Shown here: positions 1 to 7,870 of the stretch, one piece after another
Layout of the letters: every line of letters starts with the position of its first letter
How positions within the stretch are numbered: position 1 is the stretch's first letter
Notes under the pieces: model-generated
Database searches by the model: none
Seen by the model: only the letters and a program-made list of their open reading frames with translations
What the model was told of the DNA's origin: nothing
Source of the DNA: CAVSJO01 sp963728445
GTDB taxonomy: Bacteria > Gemmatimonadota > Gemmatimonadetes > Longimicrobiales > RSA9
Direction: 5' to 3'
Length of the DNA: 64,000 nucleotides
NCBI GenBank assembly: GCA_963728445.1
Contig: CAVSJO010000006.1
Coordinates: forward strand, 1,736,001 to 1,800,000
Position numbers and translations under genes: made by a program

Positions 1-1292
1 CCGTCGGTCACCTTGCCGCCCTCGCGGATCACGGTGACGCCCGCCTTCCGGGCGGCCTCCTGGATGTTCGTCGTCGTCTGGGCCTTGTGGACCATGAGGG
101 GACCGAGCACGAGAGTGTCTTCGGCGTCGGTCGTGCGGGGGTCCTTCACTTCCCAGTGGTCGAACTCCTCGTCCATGAAGTCGGCGAGGGTGGAGATGAC
201 CGGCGCGGGCCCGCAGATGCCGTGAAGGGTCGAGCACTTGTGGGAAGAGAAGCCGAGCTTCGAGTAGGCGAGGCGGTGGGCGATGCGGCGCAGCTCGTCA
301 TCGCTGAAGCCGCGGTCGACGTACGCCCAGTTCACGCCACCCCCCTCGAAGACGAGCTTGCCGAGGCCGCGCCCCTTCTGGATGGACAGCGCGGTCTCAT
401 CGGAGCCGGTGACGCTCACGACCTTGACGCGCTTGTCCGTGGCCAGGGAGGCGATGCCCTTGCCGAATCCTTCGATCTTCTGCACCGCCCGGGGGTCGGC
501 GCCGGCGGCGATGAGGGCACGGATCAGTGTCGTGTTCGTGATCGCGGAGTCGGGATGGCCCTTGAACACCATGGGCGAGCCGGACAGGTAGCAGCCGGCG
601 ATCTGGATGCCCGGGATCCCGACGATGAAGTTCATCGGCGTGATCACCGCGGCGATTCCAGCGGCCACGTAGTCGGTCTTCCAGTAGGTGTGTCCGCTGA
701 TCAGCGGCGGAAGCAGGTTGCCCTGCATCGCCACCTCCGCGCTGCCCTCCAGGTGGTCTGCCGCCCGCTTGGCCTCCCAGAAGTCCTTCTGCGCCTCGAG
801 GCGCGTCTTCGGGATCTGATGGCGGATCTCCGTCAGGCACTCCTCCTCGAAGTACTGGAGGATGCGGGTGAAGTTCTTGATCACCCACTTGCGGTAGGCC
901 AGGACCTCGTCCGCCCAGTCGAGGGAGAGCCAGAAGCTCTGGGCGTAGTCCAGCGCGTCTCCGACGTCCGCTTCGTCCGAAGCCGGCAGCTCGCACAGGG
1001 CGACGCGCCGGTCGAACTTCGCGGGCATGGATGCCGTCCGCTTCGCCTCCCGCCATTCGCCGGCGATGAAATTGCGAATCGGGACTGGCGGATCGCCCTC
1101 CTTCTCCGGGAGTCGGTCGTAGCAGAAGATGTAGGAGCGCAGCCCTTCGATCTCGTCGTCGGTCAGCGTCCGGGTGAAGAGCGACCAGTCGGAACGCCGC
1201 TGCGCGTACTCCTTCGCGACGGGATCGGGTCCGACCTGCGCATCCGCGTTGAACGCCTCGATCTCCCGGGTCAGGTGCTTCAGATCCAGCAT
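1..1292 (-). CDS. aldehyde dehydrogenase family protein (P5C dehydrogenase-like), 3' end outside window
   Basis: An NAD(P)-dependent aldehyde oxidation enzyme of the ALDH superfamily. The reverse-strand frame stays open from ATG at 1292 to the window edge (430 codons). It contains ITPMNF (the cofactor-site ITPWNF equivalent), FEGGGVN around the general-base Glu, and SSHKCSTLHG carrying the catalytic Cys. FIAGEW near residue 75 matches the usual N-terminal F-x-G-x-W signature. AGGGG lies about 8 bases before the ATG. The overall arrangement resembles L-glutamate gamma-semialdehyde (pyrroline-5-carboxylate) dehydrogenase, but the HKCS variant of the usual GQKC makes substrate assignment uncertain. 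The C-terminus is beyond position 1. Confidence 0.8.
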   Translation of the reverse strand, partial: MLDLKHLTREIEAFNADAQVGPDPVAKEYAQRRSDWSLFTRTLTDDEIEGLRSYIFCYDRLPEKEGDPPVPIRNFIAGEWREAKRTASMPAKFDRRVALCELPASDEADVGDALDYAQSFWLSLDWADEVLAYRKWVIKNFTRILQYFEEECLTEIRHQIPKTRLEAQKDFWEAKRAADHLEGSAEVAMQGNLLPPLISGHTYWKTDYVAAGIAAVITPMNFIVGIPGIQIAGCYLSGSPMVFKGHPDSAITNTTLIRALIAAGADPRAVQKIEGFGKGIASLATDKRVKVVSVTGSDETALSIQKGRGLGKLVFEGGGVNWAYVDRGFSDDELRRIAHRLAYSKLGFSSHKCSTLHGICGPAPVISTLADFMDEEFDHWEVKDPRTTDAEDTLVLGPLMVHKAQTTTNIQEAARKAGVTVIREGGKVTD

Positions 1293-1493
1293 GGCGTGGT
1301 CCCCTTGGCTTGCGTCGCGTCGGCGGCGGACGACCGTCCCGTCGGCCGCGGAGGCCGGTAACTTGTCCCGCGCCGCGGGCTGGGCGCAAGCCGCGATTCT
1401 GCGCGGACCTACTCGGTTGACCGGGGGTAACAGGCGCCGGTACATTCGGCGCAGTTCGGCGCACGAGGGGACCCCGGCACGGGAACGGGAGTC

Positions 1494-1721
1494 ATGATCG
1501 GGCGGGACAAGATCGAGGAAGTGCTCACGAGCATCCGCCCGGCCCTCCACATGGACGGCGGCGACGTCGAGCTGGTGGACTTCGACGCCGACGGCGTCGT
1601 CCACCTCCGTCTCGTCGGCGTGTGCGGTTCGTGCCCCATCTCGTCCGTCACCCTGAAGCAGGGGATCGAGCGACGCCTCATGTCGGCGATCCCCGAGGTG
1701 AAGGGCGTCCAGGCGGTCTGA
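1494..1721 (+). CDS. NifU-like C-terminal domain protein (Fe-S scaffold/carrier)
   Basis: A 75-residue protein that is essentially a lone NifU C-terminal (Nfu) domain. Such domains bind a [4Fe-4S] cluster between subunits and deliver it to apo-proteins. The cluster ligands are visible in VCGSCPISS (CxxC, about residues 43-46), preceded by LHMDGGDVELVDF, a hallmark of the family. The ATG at 1494 follows a GGGAACGGGAG purine stretch. It sits 131 bp before the Mrp ATPase gene with a hairpin terminator between them, so the two Fe-S genes may not share every transcript. It lacks the N-terminal IscU or degenerate A-type domain of larger NifU/NfuA proteins. Confidence 0.9.
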   Translation: MIGRDKIEEVLTSIRPALHMDGGDVELVDFDADGVVHLRLVGVCGSCPISSVTLKQGIERRLMSAIPEVKGVQAV

Positions 1722-1792
1722 CGGGCCGCAGCGCGCCCGCGCACGGCGCCCACCGGGCGCCCCCCGCACGGCGCCCCGCGCCGTACGTGCTT

Positions 1793-1824
1793 GGGCCGAC
1801 GCCGTCAGGCGCCGGCCCTTTTTT
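1793..1824 (+). terminator. Rho-independent terminator after nfu-like gene
   Basis: A GC-rich hairpin: GGGCCG (1793-1798) pairs with CGGCCC (1813-1818). An inner CGCC/GGCG stem surrounds a GTCA loop with one A-C mismatch, and six T residues follow (1819-1824). It lies 28 bases upstream of the Mrp start, so it could also act as an attenuator. Confidence 0.75.
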
Positions 1825-1851
1825 CTCGCCAGGCGAAGTCCGAGGAATACG

Positions 1852-3015
1852 ATGACGATAGACCGTGAAACGCTGCTCCGGCACGTGGCTCAGGCCCTCG
1901 AGCAGCTCGACAACCCCCGTACCGGTCAGGACGTTGTCTCGGGCGGGCAGGTCCAGGCGCTGGAGGCCGACGAGGAGGGCAACGTCCGCTTCCAGTTCCG
2001 CCTCCGGCCGGACGACGACGGCGCAGTCGTCCGTCAGGCCCGGGCCGCCGCTGAGGCCGTCGAAGGCGTAGGCCGGGTGAAGATCGACGTGAAGCTTCCG
2101 CAGTCGCCCCGCTCCGAGCGGCCGCGGCCGTCCGGCGCGTCCGGAGGCGCCGGGCAGCCGGCGCAGCGGGCGCACGGCGGAGGCCTCCGCCCCGGATCGG
2201 TCCCCGCGCCCCAGCCCCAGGACCGCCTGCGCAGCGGCATGAAGCACGTGGTGGCGGTCAGCTCGGGGAAGGGCGGGGTCGGGAAGTCGACGGTTGCCGT
2301 GAACCTGGCGGCGGCCCTGGCCCGCCGCGGCCTCGTCGTCGGACTCCTCGACGCGGACATCTACGGGCCCGACGTGCCTCAGATGTTCGGCGAGTCCCGC
2401 AAGCCGAAAGTGACCGGGGAGCGCGGCTCGGAGCGCATCGTGCCCCTCGAGGCGCACGGCGTGAAGCTCATGAGCCTCGGCTTTCTCCTCGACCCGGACC
2501 AGCCGGCGATCATGCGGGGACCGCTCATCGCGGGAATCCTCAAGCAGTTCCTGGAGCAGGTCGAATGGGGCGAGCTCGACTGGCTGATCGTGGACATGCC
2601 GCCCGGTACCGGGGACGCCCAGCTCTCCCTCGTCCAGACCATCGAGCTGGACGGAGCGCTGATGGTCACGACGCCGCAGGAGGTCGCCACCGGCGACGTG
2701 CGCCGCGCCATCCGCATGTTCGAGCGGGTGAACACCCGCGTGCTCGGCGTCGTCGAGAACATGGCCGGCCTCGAATGCCCGCACTGCCACGGCCACATCG
2801 ACGTCTTCGGGGAGCACGGCGGGGAGGCGCTGGCGTCGGAGATGGACGTGCCGTTCCTGGGCAGCGTGCCCCTCGATCCCGCCGTGCGCCGGTCGGGCGA
2901 CGAAGGCACTCCGACCGCCATATCGGACCCTGACTCCGGCGCCGGCCGCGGGTTCAACGACGTGGCCGACAGGGTAGTGGAGCTCGTCTCGGACGCGGTC
3001 CAGCCGGCGTCGTGA
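1852..3015 (+). CDS. mrp: Mrp/NBP35-family P-loop ATPase with N-terminal MIP18 (DUF59) domain
   Basis: A cytosolic iron-sulfur carrier ATPase (ApbC/Mrp/NBP35 family) that transfers [4Fe-4S] clusters to target enzymes in an ATP-dependent way. The first 80 or so residues form a MIP18/DUF59 domain. A Pro/Gly-rich linker follows, then the deviant Walker A SSGKGGVGKST (about residues 137-147), DADIYGPDVPQM and the Walker B-like IVDMPPGTGD. The CPHCHG motif near residue 308 is the CxxC that binds the bridging cluster in the dimer. Its 387 residues are typical for the fused bacterial form. It starts at ATG 1852 after a CGAGGAA ribosome site, and its TGA overlaps the next ATG by one base, indicating translational coupling. 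Confidence 0.95.
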   Translation: MTIDRETLLRHVAQALEQLDNPRTGQDVVSGGQVQALEADEEGNVRFQFRLRPDDDGAVVRQARAAAEAVEGVGRVKIDVKLPQSPRSERPRPSGASGGAGQPAQRAHGGGLRPGSVPAPQPQDRLRSGMKHVVAVSSGKGGVGKSTVAVNLAAALARRGLVVGLLDADIYGPDVPQMFGESRKPKVTGERGSERIVPLEAHGVKLMSLGFLLDPDQPAIMRGPLIAGILKQFLEQVEWGELDWLIVDMPPGTGDAQLSLVQTIELDGALMVTTPQEVATGDVRRAIRMFERVNTRVLGVVENMAGLECPHCHGHIDVFGEHGGEALASEMDVPFLGSVPLDPAVRRSGDEGTPTAISDPDSGAGRGFNDVADRVVELVSDAVQPAS

Positions 3016-3245
3016 TGTCCCCGCGCCCGGTCGTCCTCCCGGCGCCGGATCGGCAGGCGCTCCTCGCCGCGGCGGTCCAGCACCTGGTCCGGGACTATCC
3101 CGAGACCCTGTTCGTGCTGCGGAACGCAGGGCTGGATCCCCGGGACACGGGCCCTCTCGCGCTGGCGAACGCGCTGCCGGACGCGCGCCGCCACACGATT
3201 CTCGCGGCACTCGAAGCTGCCACGGCGTGGAGGGGCAGGCCGTGA
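3015..3245 (+). CDS. small helical hypothetical protein (ScdA_N/DUF1858-like)
   Basis: A 76-residue protein starting at ATG 3015 in a TGATG overlap with mrp (GTG 3012 is the alternative). The segment HLVRDYPETLFVLRNAGLDP has the pattern of the short helical domains found at the N-terminus of ScdA/RIC iron-sulfur repair proteins and in DUF1858 proteins. Those begin with a phrase like 'hpetxxvfxxxGid'. The match rests on pattern only. Its position directly behind two Fe-S assembly genes fits a role in cluster repair or transfer, but no cysteine ligand is present. Its 3' end overlaps the SAM hydrolase start by 4 bp. Confidence 0.7.
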   Translation: MSPRPVVLPAPDRQALLAAAVQHLVRDYPETLFVLRNAGLDPRDTGPLALANALPDARRHTILAALEAATAWRGRP

Positions 3246-4042
3246 GACGGATCACGCTGCTCACGGACTTCGGCTACCGGGACGGCTACGTCGGGGCGAT
3301 GAAGGGCGTCGTCGCGTCCATCGCGCCGGACGCGGTAGTGGACGACGTCGCCCACGACCTGACGCAGGGAGACGTGCCCGCCGCGGCCTGGGAGCTCCAC
3401 CGCTACTGGCGGCTCTATCCGGAGGGGACCGTGCACGTGGTGGTGGTCGATCCGGGCGTCGGCAGCGGCCGTCGCGCCCTCGCCGCCGAAGTCGACGGAC
3501 GCTTCCTCGTGGGCCCGGACAACGGCGTCTTCTCCCACGTGCTGCGCGAGGCGGAGACCGCGCGCGTCGTCGCCCTCACACGCACGGACTTCTTCCTGCC
3601 GCGCGTCTCCCGGACGTTCCACGGCCGGGACGTCTTCGCGCCGGTCGGCGCGCACCTTGCCCGGGGCGTCGACCTGGACGCCCTCGGCCCGCCGGTCGAG
3701 AATCCCACGCGACTCGTGTGGCCCGAGCCGACGCGGGACGGCGGCAGCATCCACGGCGAGGTCGTGCACGTGGACCGGTTCGGAAACCTCGTCACGAACG
3801 TGCCGGGCGACTGGGTCCCGGCCACGTCTCTCGTCTGGGTGGGGGACCGGGTCGCCGGCAGCGCGCTCCGGACCTACGCGGACGTCGATCCCGGCGAGCT
3901 GCTCGCACTTGTCGGGTCGGTCGACCTGCTCGAGGTCTCGGTCAGAGACGGCAGCGCCGCCGACATGCTGGAGGCCCGCCGCGGCACGCCCGTGCGGGTC
4001 GAGCTCGGCGGCACCGGACCGTCGCGCCCGGCGGCCTCCTAG
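3242..4042 (+). CDS. S-adenosyl-L-methionine hydrolase (adenosine-forming), DUF62 family
   Basis: A member of the SAM hydroxide adenosyltransferase/chlorinase-fluorinase fold family, which splits SAM into adenosine and methionine using water. Family signatures visible are LLTDFGYRDGYVG at the N-terminus, VVVDPGVGSGRR, LVGPDNGVFS and a C-terminal DRFGNLVTN. The start was placed at GTG 3242, in a GTGA overlap with the previous stop. GAGGGG at 3230-3235 is correctly spaced, and a further in-frame GTG at 3227 is less likely. Length (266 residues) is normal. The Asp-Arg-His water-activating triad is not verified residue by residue. It ends 4 bp into the convergent small membrane protein gene. Confidence 0.92.
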   Translation: MRRITLLTDFGYRDGYVGAMKGVVASIAPDAVVDDVAHDLTQGDVPAAAWELHRYWRLYPEGTVHVVVVDPGVGSGRRALAAEVDGRFLVGPDNGVFSHVLREAETARVVALTRTDFFLPRVSRTFHGRDVFAPVGAHLARGVDLDALGPPVENPTRLVWPEPTRDGGSIHGEVVHVDRFGNLVTNVPGDWVPATSLVWVGDRVAGSALRTYADVDPGELLALVGSVDLLEVSVRDGSAADMLEARRGTPVRVELGGTGPSRPAAS

Positions 4043-4257
4043 AGGTCGATCCCCGTATCGGCATCGGGGTGCTTCCTCGGTGCGAGGAAGCGCACGATCA
4101 GGTATCCGAGGGCGGCGATGGGCAGCACCCTGAACAGGAGGATTCCGGCCAGGCCGAGCGTGAGCTTGAAGAAGACGCTGATCAGCGCCAGGAGCACGCC
4201 GAGCACGATCAGGCCCACGATGCCGATCAGGAAGAAGGTCAGGAGTGCGCTGATCAT
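4039..4257 (-). CDS. small two-helix membrane protein
   Basis: A 72-residue protein composed almost entirely of two hydrophobic stretches (about residues 3-28 and 32-55) with a basic, Pro-containing tail (RFLAPRKHPD), probably cytoplasmic. The ATG at 4257 has a strong GGAGG 5 bases upstream, which decides it over the earlier ATG at 4284 inside the preceding gene. It is the last gene of the five-gene sigma/anti-sigma operon and follows the toast-rack protein by 11 bp. No named family is recognised. A role in the envelope response is inferred from the operon alone. Confidence 0.75.
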   Translation of the reverse strand: MISALLTFFLIGIVGLIVLGVLLALISVFFKLTLGLAGILLFRVLPIAALGYLIVRFLAPRKHPDADTGIDL

Positions 4258-4268
4258 GGTTGCCTCCG

Positions 4269-5156
4269 TCAGCCGGAAATCCACACCACGTCGATCGAGC
4301 CGAAGGCCGAGTCGACGTCCAGGTTCAGATGCTGTTTCGCGTCGGACCAGTTCTCGGAGAAATACTCACCGCCGCGCTTCGTGAAGCCCTCGTCGTCGAA
4401 CGACGCCAGGAATCCCTTCTTCTTCACGTGCACCCCGACGCTGCGGGGGATGCGCAGCGTGATGGAGCCGAGCCCCATCTGAATCTCCGCGCTCATGTCC
4501 TCCTGCCAGGCGCCGGAGAAGTCCAGCGTCACGTCCGCGACGCCGCCCCGGACGTCGAGATTGCGGACGCGGGCGTTGCCCAGCCCCCGGGCCTCGAAGT
4601 CCGCCGCACCGATCTCCAGCTCGAGCCGATCCATGTCCACCGCGTTCGGCTCGGAGAAGGTCAGCTTCGTCTCGCTGGCGCCCGTCGAGATGTGGGCCGT
4701 CCGGACCCGCAGCCCCCCCAGTTCGAGGGTAGCCTCGACGGCCCCGAACCTGAGGTTCAGGTCCAGCGGGACGGAGCGGCCCAGGTTCAGGTCGAGGTGG
4801 CCCGACTCGTGATTCTTGATGTTCACGCCCCCGTGCTTGCCGTCCAGCCCGATCCGGAGACGACCGTCGGAATATTCGGTGACCGGCCGGAAGCTGTCGG
4901 CGTTGTAGCGCATCCCCGCCTTGTAGAGCAGATCGCCCTCCCCGGGGGAGACCTTCAGCGTTCCCGCCCCGTACTCCAGGTCGACCTGCAGCGCGCCCTC
5001 GCCTGCGGCCCGGCGCATCGTGCTCACCGAGCGCCAGTCCTGCGCCGCGGCAGGCCGCGCGCCCAGCGCCGGCGCGGCCAGCGCGATCGCCAGCGCGAGC
5101 GCCGCCCGCCGTCCGGCGACGCGTCGAACGGACGACCCGTCGTGCGTCGACTGCAT
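4269..5156 (-). CDS. secreted toast-rack (DUF4097/LiaF-like) beta-repeat protein
   Basis: An exported protein of about 295 residues. The N-terminus has a basic stretch, a hydrophobic core (ALALAIALAAPALG) and an AAAQ cleavage-like end. The rest alternates short beta strands with recurring motifs such as LDLNLG, VEATLELGG and GIGAADFEARGLGNARVRN. This is the pattern of the adhesin-like toast-rack domains of LiaF and DUF4097 proteins, usually linked to cell-envelope stress sensing. The ATG at 5156 was chosen because it directly precedes the signal peptide. An in-frame ATG at 5207 would overlap the upstream gene by 29 bp. It belongs to the ECF sigma operon. Confidence 0.75.
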   Translation of the reverse strand: MQSTHDGSSVRRVAGRRAALALAIALAAPALGARPAAAQDWRSVSTMRRAAGEGALQVDLEYGAGTLKVSPGEGDLLYKAGMRYNADSFRPVTEYSDGRLRIGLDGKHGGVNIKNHESGHLDLNLGRSVPLDLNLRFGAVEATLELGGLRVRTAHISTGASETKLTFSEPNAVDMDRLELEIGAADFEARGLGNARVRNLDVRGGVADVTLDFSGAWQEDMSAEIQMGLGSITLRIPRSVGVHVKKKGFLASFDDEGFTKRGGEYFSENWSDAKQHLNLDVDSAFGSIDVVWISG

Positions 5157-5178
5157 CCCGCCGCTCGTCGGGTGGCGC

Positions 5179-6420
5179 TCAGACACGGGGTTCACGCTCG
5201 TACCCATGGATCTCCTCGGATTCCAGGCCGACGGTCCGGGCCAGAGGCCGCGTGCCTGCCCGGGACAGCAGCACGGCGCCGAAGCCGATCGTGAGGGCCG
5301 CCCACGAGAGCGCTCCGCCGACGAACATCAGCAGGCCGCGGATGAAGCCGAGCCACGGCCCGGCCATCTGGACCACGTGTCCCGCCACGAAGATCGCGAG
5401 CAGGAGCCCGAGACCCGTCATCACGTAGTAGTAGGAGTTTCCGCGGCTGAACCAGTCGCTCCCCTCCAGCCTGCGCTCCGCCAGCGCTTCACCCGCGGCG
5501 TGGGCGACGGCGAGATAGCCGAAGATCCCGGCCACGACGACCGCGACGGGGAAGAGGGGTACCCATGCCAGGAGCAGCGGGATGCCGACCAGCGAGACGG
5601 CGAGGCCGACGATGCCGAGAACGAACACCGGCAGCGCGAGGAACGAGCCGGCGAGCCCCACGCCCCAGGAACGGAGCGTGTGGTGCCTCGCCGTGTCGGC
5701 GACGCCCTCCAGGTAGTGGCGCCCGAAGAAGACCGCGGCGAAGCCCATCCCCAGCAGCACCAGATAGAGCGCGATGGTGGAGAGGACGCCGCTGAACCCC
5801 GCCCAGATGTGTCGGAAGGGGCTGCCCCAGTCCACGCCGTGGTTCCCGGCGGCCGCCGAGGCGGGCCGGTCCTCCAGCTCGTTGACGAGGCTCTCCAGCT
5901 CGTCGATCCGGCTCTGGAGCTTCTGCACCTTTTCCGCGTCGGCTGCGGGCACTGTCGGCTCGACGGCGCCCGTGCTTCCGGCACTGACCACCGCAGCCGT
6001 CCCCTTCAGCGCCGACTCGAGAGCACTGTCGAGCTGCCGGCCCGTGTCGCTGCCGGACGGCGGCTGCCAGTCGACCAGGAGCTGTCCGACGGCGTCGTTG
6101 GGCGTCTCCATGGCCGCGTTCAGCAGGCCGCGCCAGCTGTCGTCCAGGTCGTCGCCGCGACTGTAGCGGCCTACCGCGTCGCCGTTGACGACGACGTTGC
6201 CGTTGCGCAGCGCGACGTCCAGCGTTCGGCCGCCCGTCAGCTCCAGGTGCAGCGTCGCCGCGTTGCGCGACATCTCCACCGAGCTGGCCAGGACCTCGCT
6301 CCCGCCGGCGGGCGCCTGCGGCGCCGGCGGCGGTGTGGGGCCCTGCTGCGCAAGCGCGGCCAGCGGGGCGATTGCCAGGACCAGAGCCGCTGCGGCGCCG
6401 GTCATACGGAGGTCAGACAT
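5179..6420 (-). CDS. membrane protein with signal peptide, coiled coil and C-terminal TM bundle
   Basis: A roughly 413-residue envelope protein. A signal peptide (MTGAAAALVLAIAPLAALAQ) leads into a Pro/Ala linker and a periplasmic domain. A coiled coil (KVQKLQSRIDELESLVNELE) follows, then about five or six membrane helices, including VLSTIALYLVLLGMGFAAVFF and PVFVLGIVGLAVSLVGIPLLL. The latter type of segment occurs in polymer-forming cytoskeletal (bactofilin-associated) membrane proteins, but no catalytic motif is seen. The start at ATG 6420 overlaps the anti-sigma stop by 8 bp (ATGTCTGA); ATG 6441 is the alternative. The coupling suggests it is produced together with the anti-sigma factor. 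Confidence 0.75.
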   Translation of the reverse strand: MSDLRMTGAAAALVLAIAPLAALAQQGPTPPPAPQAPAGGSEVLASSVEMSRNAATLHLELTGGRTLDVALRNGNVVVNGDAVGRYSRGDDLDDSWRGLLNAAMETPNDAVGQLLVDWQPPSGSDTGRQLDSALESALKGTAAVVSAGSTGAVEPTVPAADAEKVQKLQSRIDELESLVNELEDRPASAAAGNHGVDWGSPFRHIWAGFSGVLSTIALYLVLLGMGFAAVFFGRHYLEGVADTARHHTLRSWGVGLAGSFLALPVFVLGIVGLAVSLVGIPLLLAWVPLFPVAVVVAGIFGYLAVAHAAGEALAERRLEGSDWFSRGNSYYYVMTGLGLLLAIFVAGHVVQMAGPWLGFIRGLLMFVGGALSWAALTIGFGAVLLSRAGTRPLARTVGLESEEIHGYEREPRV

Positions 6421-7054
6421 GAAGGCTCGCATACCCGTCATCCGGTGAGGAGCGGAACAGATTCCTGTAGAGCACCCAGGCGGAAGCCGCCGTGAGGGCG
6501 GCGAACAGACCGGCGACCGCGCCCACCGAGGCGAGGCCGCGGGATGTCAAGAAGCCGACGGCCTCCGTGGCCCATACGCCCATGGAGGTCCGGCTGAAGA
6601 TGTCGAGAAGTCGCCCCGGCAGGACGGTCAGGAATGCAGTGACCTGTCGTCCGCCGAAGGCCAGAAGCCCCTGCAGAGTCAGCCAGGGCTGGTTGAGGAA
6701 CCAGGCGACGAGCACGGCGCTGCCCATCGCGGGCAGGCCGAGCATGGCGCCGACGACAGCCCACGCTCGTCGGGTGTGCGGCACGAAACGCTCGACCGCA
6801 CCGGCGACCCGCGTCACCAGCGGCTGCGGGATCCGCACCGAAGCCATGACCCGGTCGGCGAACGCCGGCGACGGCCGCACCTCGGGGAGGTCGGCCAGGG
6901 CGCCGAAGAGGGCCCGCCACTCCTCGACCTCCGTCCGGCAGCGTCCGCACGCCTGGAGATGCGACTCCAGGACCACGGCGTCGCCGTCCTCGACGTCGCC
7001 TGCGGCGAGCGCTTCCAGCTGCTCGGGTTCCGGATGGAAAAGCCTGTCGGTCAC
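6413..7054 (-). CDS. anti-sigma factor with N-terminal zinc finger
   Basis: A 213-residue ZAS-type anti-sigma factor, expected to hold the neighbouring ECF sigma factor at the membrane until an envelope signal releases it. The zf-HC2 signature is visible as a His followed by HLQACGRC (HxxxCxxC, about residues 32-39). A linker, a hydrophobic segment (AWAVVGAMLGLPAMGSAVLV) and a second near the C-terminus (ASVGAVAGLFAALTAASAWV) follow. The gene starts 61 bp downstream of the sigma gene stop on the same strand, and its stop overlaps the next start. Confidence 0.88.
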   Translation of the reverse strand: MTDRLFHPEPEQLEALAAGDVEDGDAVVLESHLQACGRCRTEVEEWRALFGALADLPEVRPSPAFADRVMASVRIPQPLVTRVAGAVERFVPHTRRAWAVVGAMLGLPAMGSAVLVAWFLNQPWLTLQGLLAFGGRQVTAFLTVLPGRLLDIFSRTSMGVWATEAVGFLTSRGLASVGAVAGLFAALTAASAWVLYRNLFRSSPDDGYASLHV

Positions 7055-7115
7055 GTCTCTCTCTCCAGGTGTGCCTGTCCTCGCCTGTCCCTACGGGCCC
7101 GCCGCCCCGTGGGTT

Positions 7116-7838
7116 TCACCCTTCCACGCGGAGGTGCTCCAGTCGCTCCCGGAGCTCCAGGCGGCCGCGATGTATGAACGTCTTCACCGTGCCCAGCGGC
7201 ACGTCCATGATCTCCGCGATCTCCTCGTACGCGCGCCCCTCCACGTGACGCAGCACGATCGCCGTTCGGTACTCCTCCCGGAGCGTGCCGATGGCGTCTT
7301 CGATCTCACTGCCCAGCTCCTTTCGCTCCAGATAGTCCTCCGGCGTCGGCTCGTCCGATGCGATAACGGGCGCCGTCATCGCCGCCTGCTCCGCGTCCCG
7401 GGCATGCGGCGAGCCGTCCAGGGAGAGCGTCGGGACTTCCTTGCGACGGAGCTCGTCCAGCGCCGTGTTGTGGGCGATCTTGAAGATCCAGGAGCTGAAC
7501 TTGAACTGCGGCTTGTAGCGGTCGATGTTGTTCAGGACCTTGATGAACGTCTCCTGCGACAGGTCCTCGGCCTTCTCCCGGTCCCGGACCAGACGGTAGA
7601 CGAGGGAAAATACGGGCCTCTCGTACCGCCGAATCAGCTCGCGGTACGCCTTTTCGCTCCCGGCCGCAGCCCGGGCGACGACATCCTGGTCCGTGAGTTG
7701 GGAAAGGTCCACTCGGGATCGGGTGCGCGCGACACCAGTACCGTCTCGCCCATCCTTACGAAGGGCGGGCCCGGGAGTTTCAGCGGCCCCCCGGCCTTGA
7801 GAAAGGGCGCTGCCGGGGGCTACCTTCCGCCTTCCCAT
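7116..7838 (-). CDS. ECF-type RNA polymerase sigma factor (RpoE/SigW-like)
   Basis: A group 4 sigma-70 factor with only regions 2 and 4. Region 2 spans YRELIRRYERPVFSLVYRLV to SSWIFKIAHNTALDELRR, with the DLSQETFIK core-binding helix. Region 4 carries LREEYRTAIVLRHVEGRAYEE and the helix-turn-helix VPLGTVKTFIHRGR. Between them is a charged linker (about residues 135-165). The ATG at 7838 gives an atypical basic N-terminal extension and leaves only 32 bp to the divergent menG gene. GTG 7712 (VDLSQLTDQD) would leave room for a promoter and may be the true start. It heads the five-gene minus-strand operon with its anti-sigma factor. Confidence 0.93.
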   Translation of the reverse strand: MGRRKVAPGSALSQGRGAAETPGPALRKDGRDGTGVARTRSRVDLSQLTDQDVVARAAAGSEKAYRELIRRYERPVFSLVYRLVRDREKAEDLSQETFIKVLNNIDRYKPQFKFSSWIFKIAHNTALDELRRKEVPTLSLDGSPHARDAEQAAMTAPVIASDEPTPEDYLERKELGSEIEDAIGTLREEYRTAIVLRHVEGRAYEEIAEIMDVPLGTVKTFIHRGRLELRERLEHLRVEG

Positions 7839-7870
7839 TCTACCGACCCTCCGGACCCGACGCGATAGAC

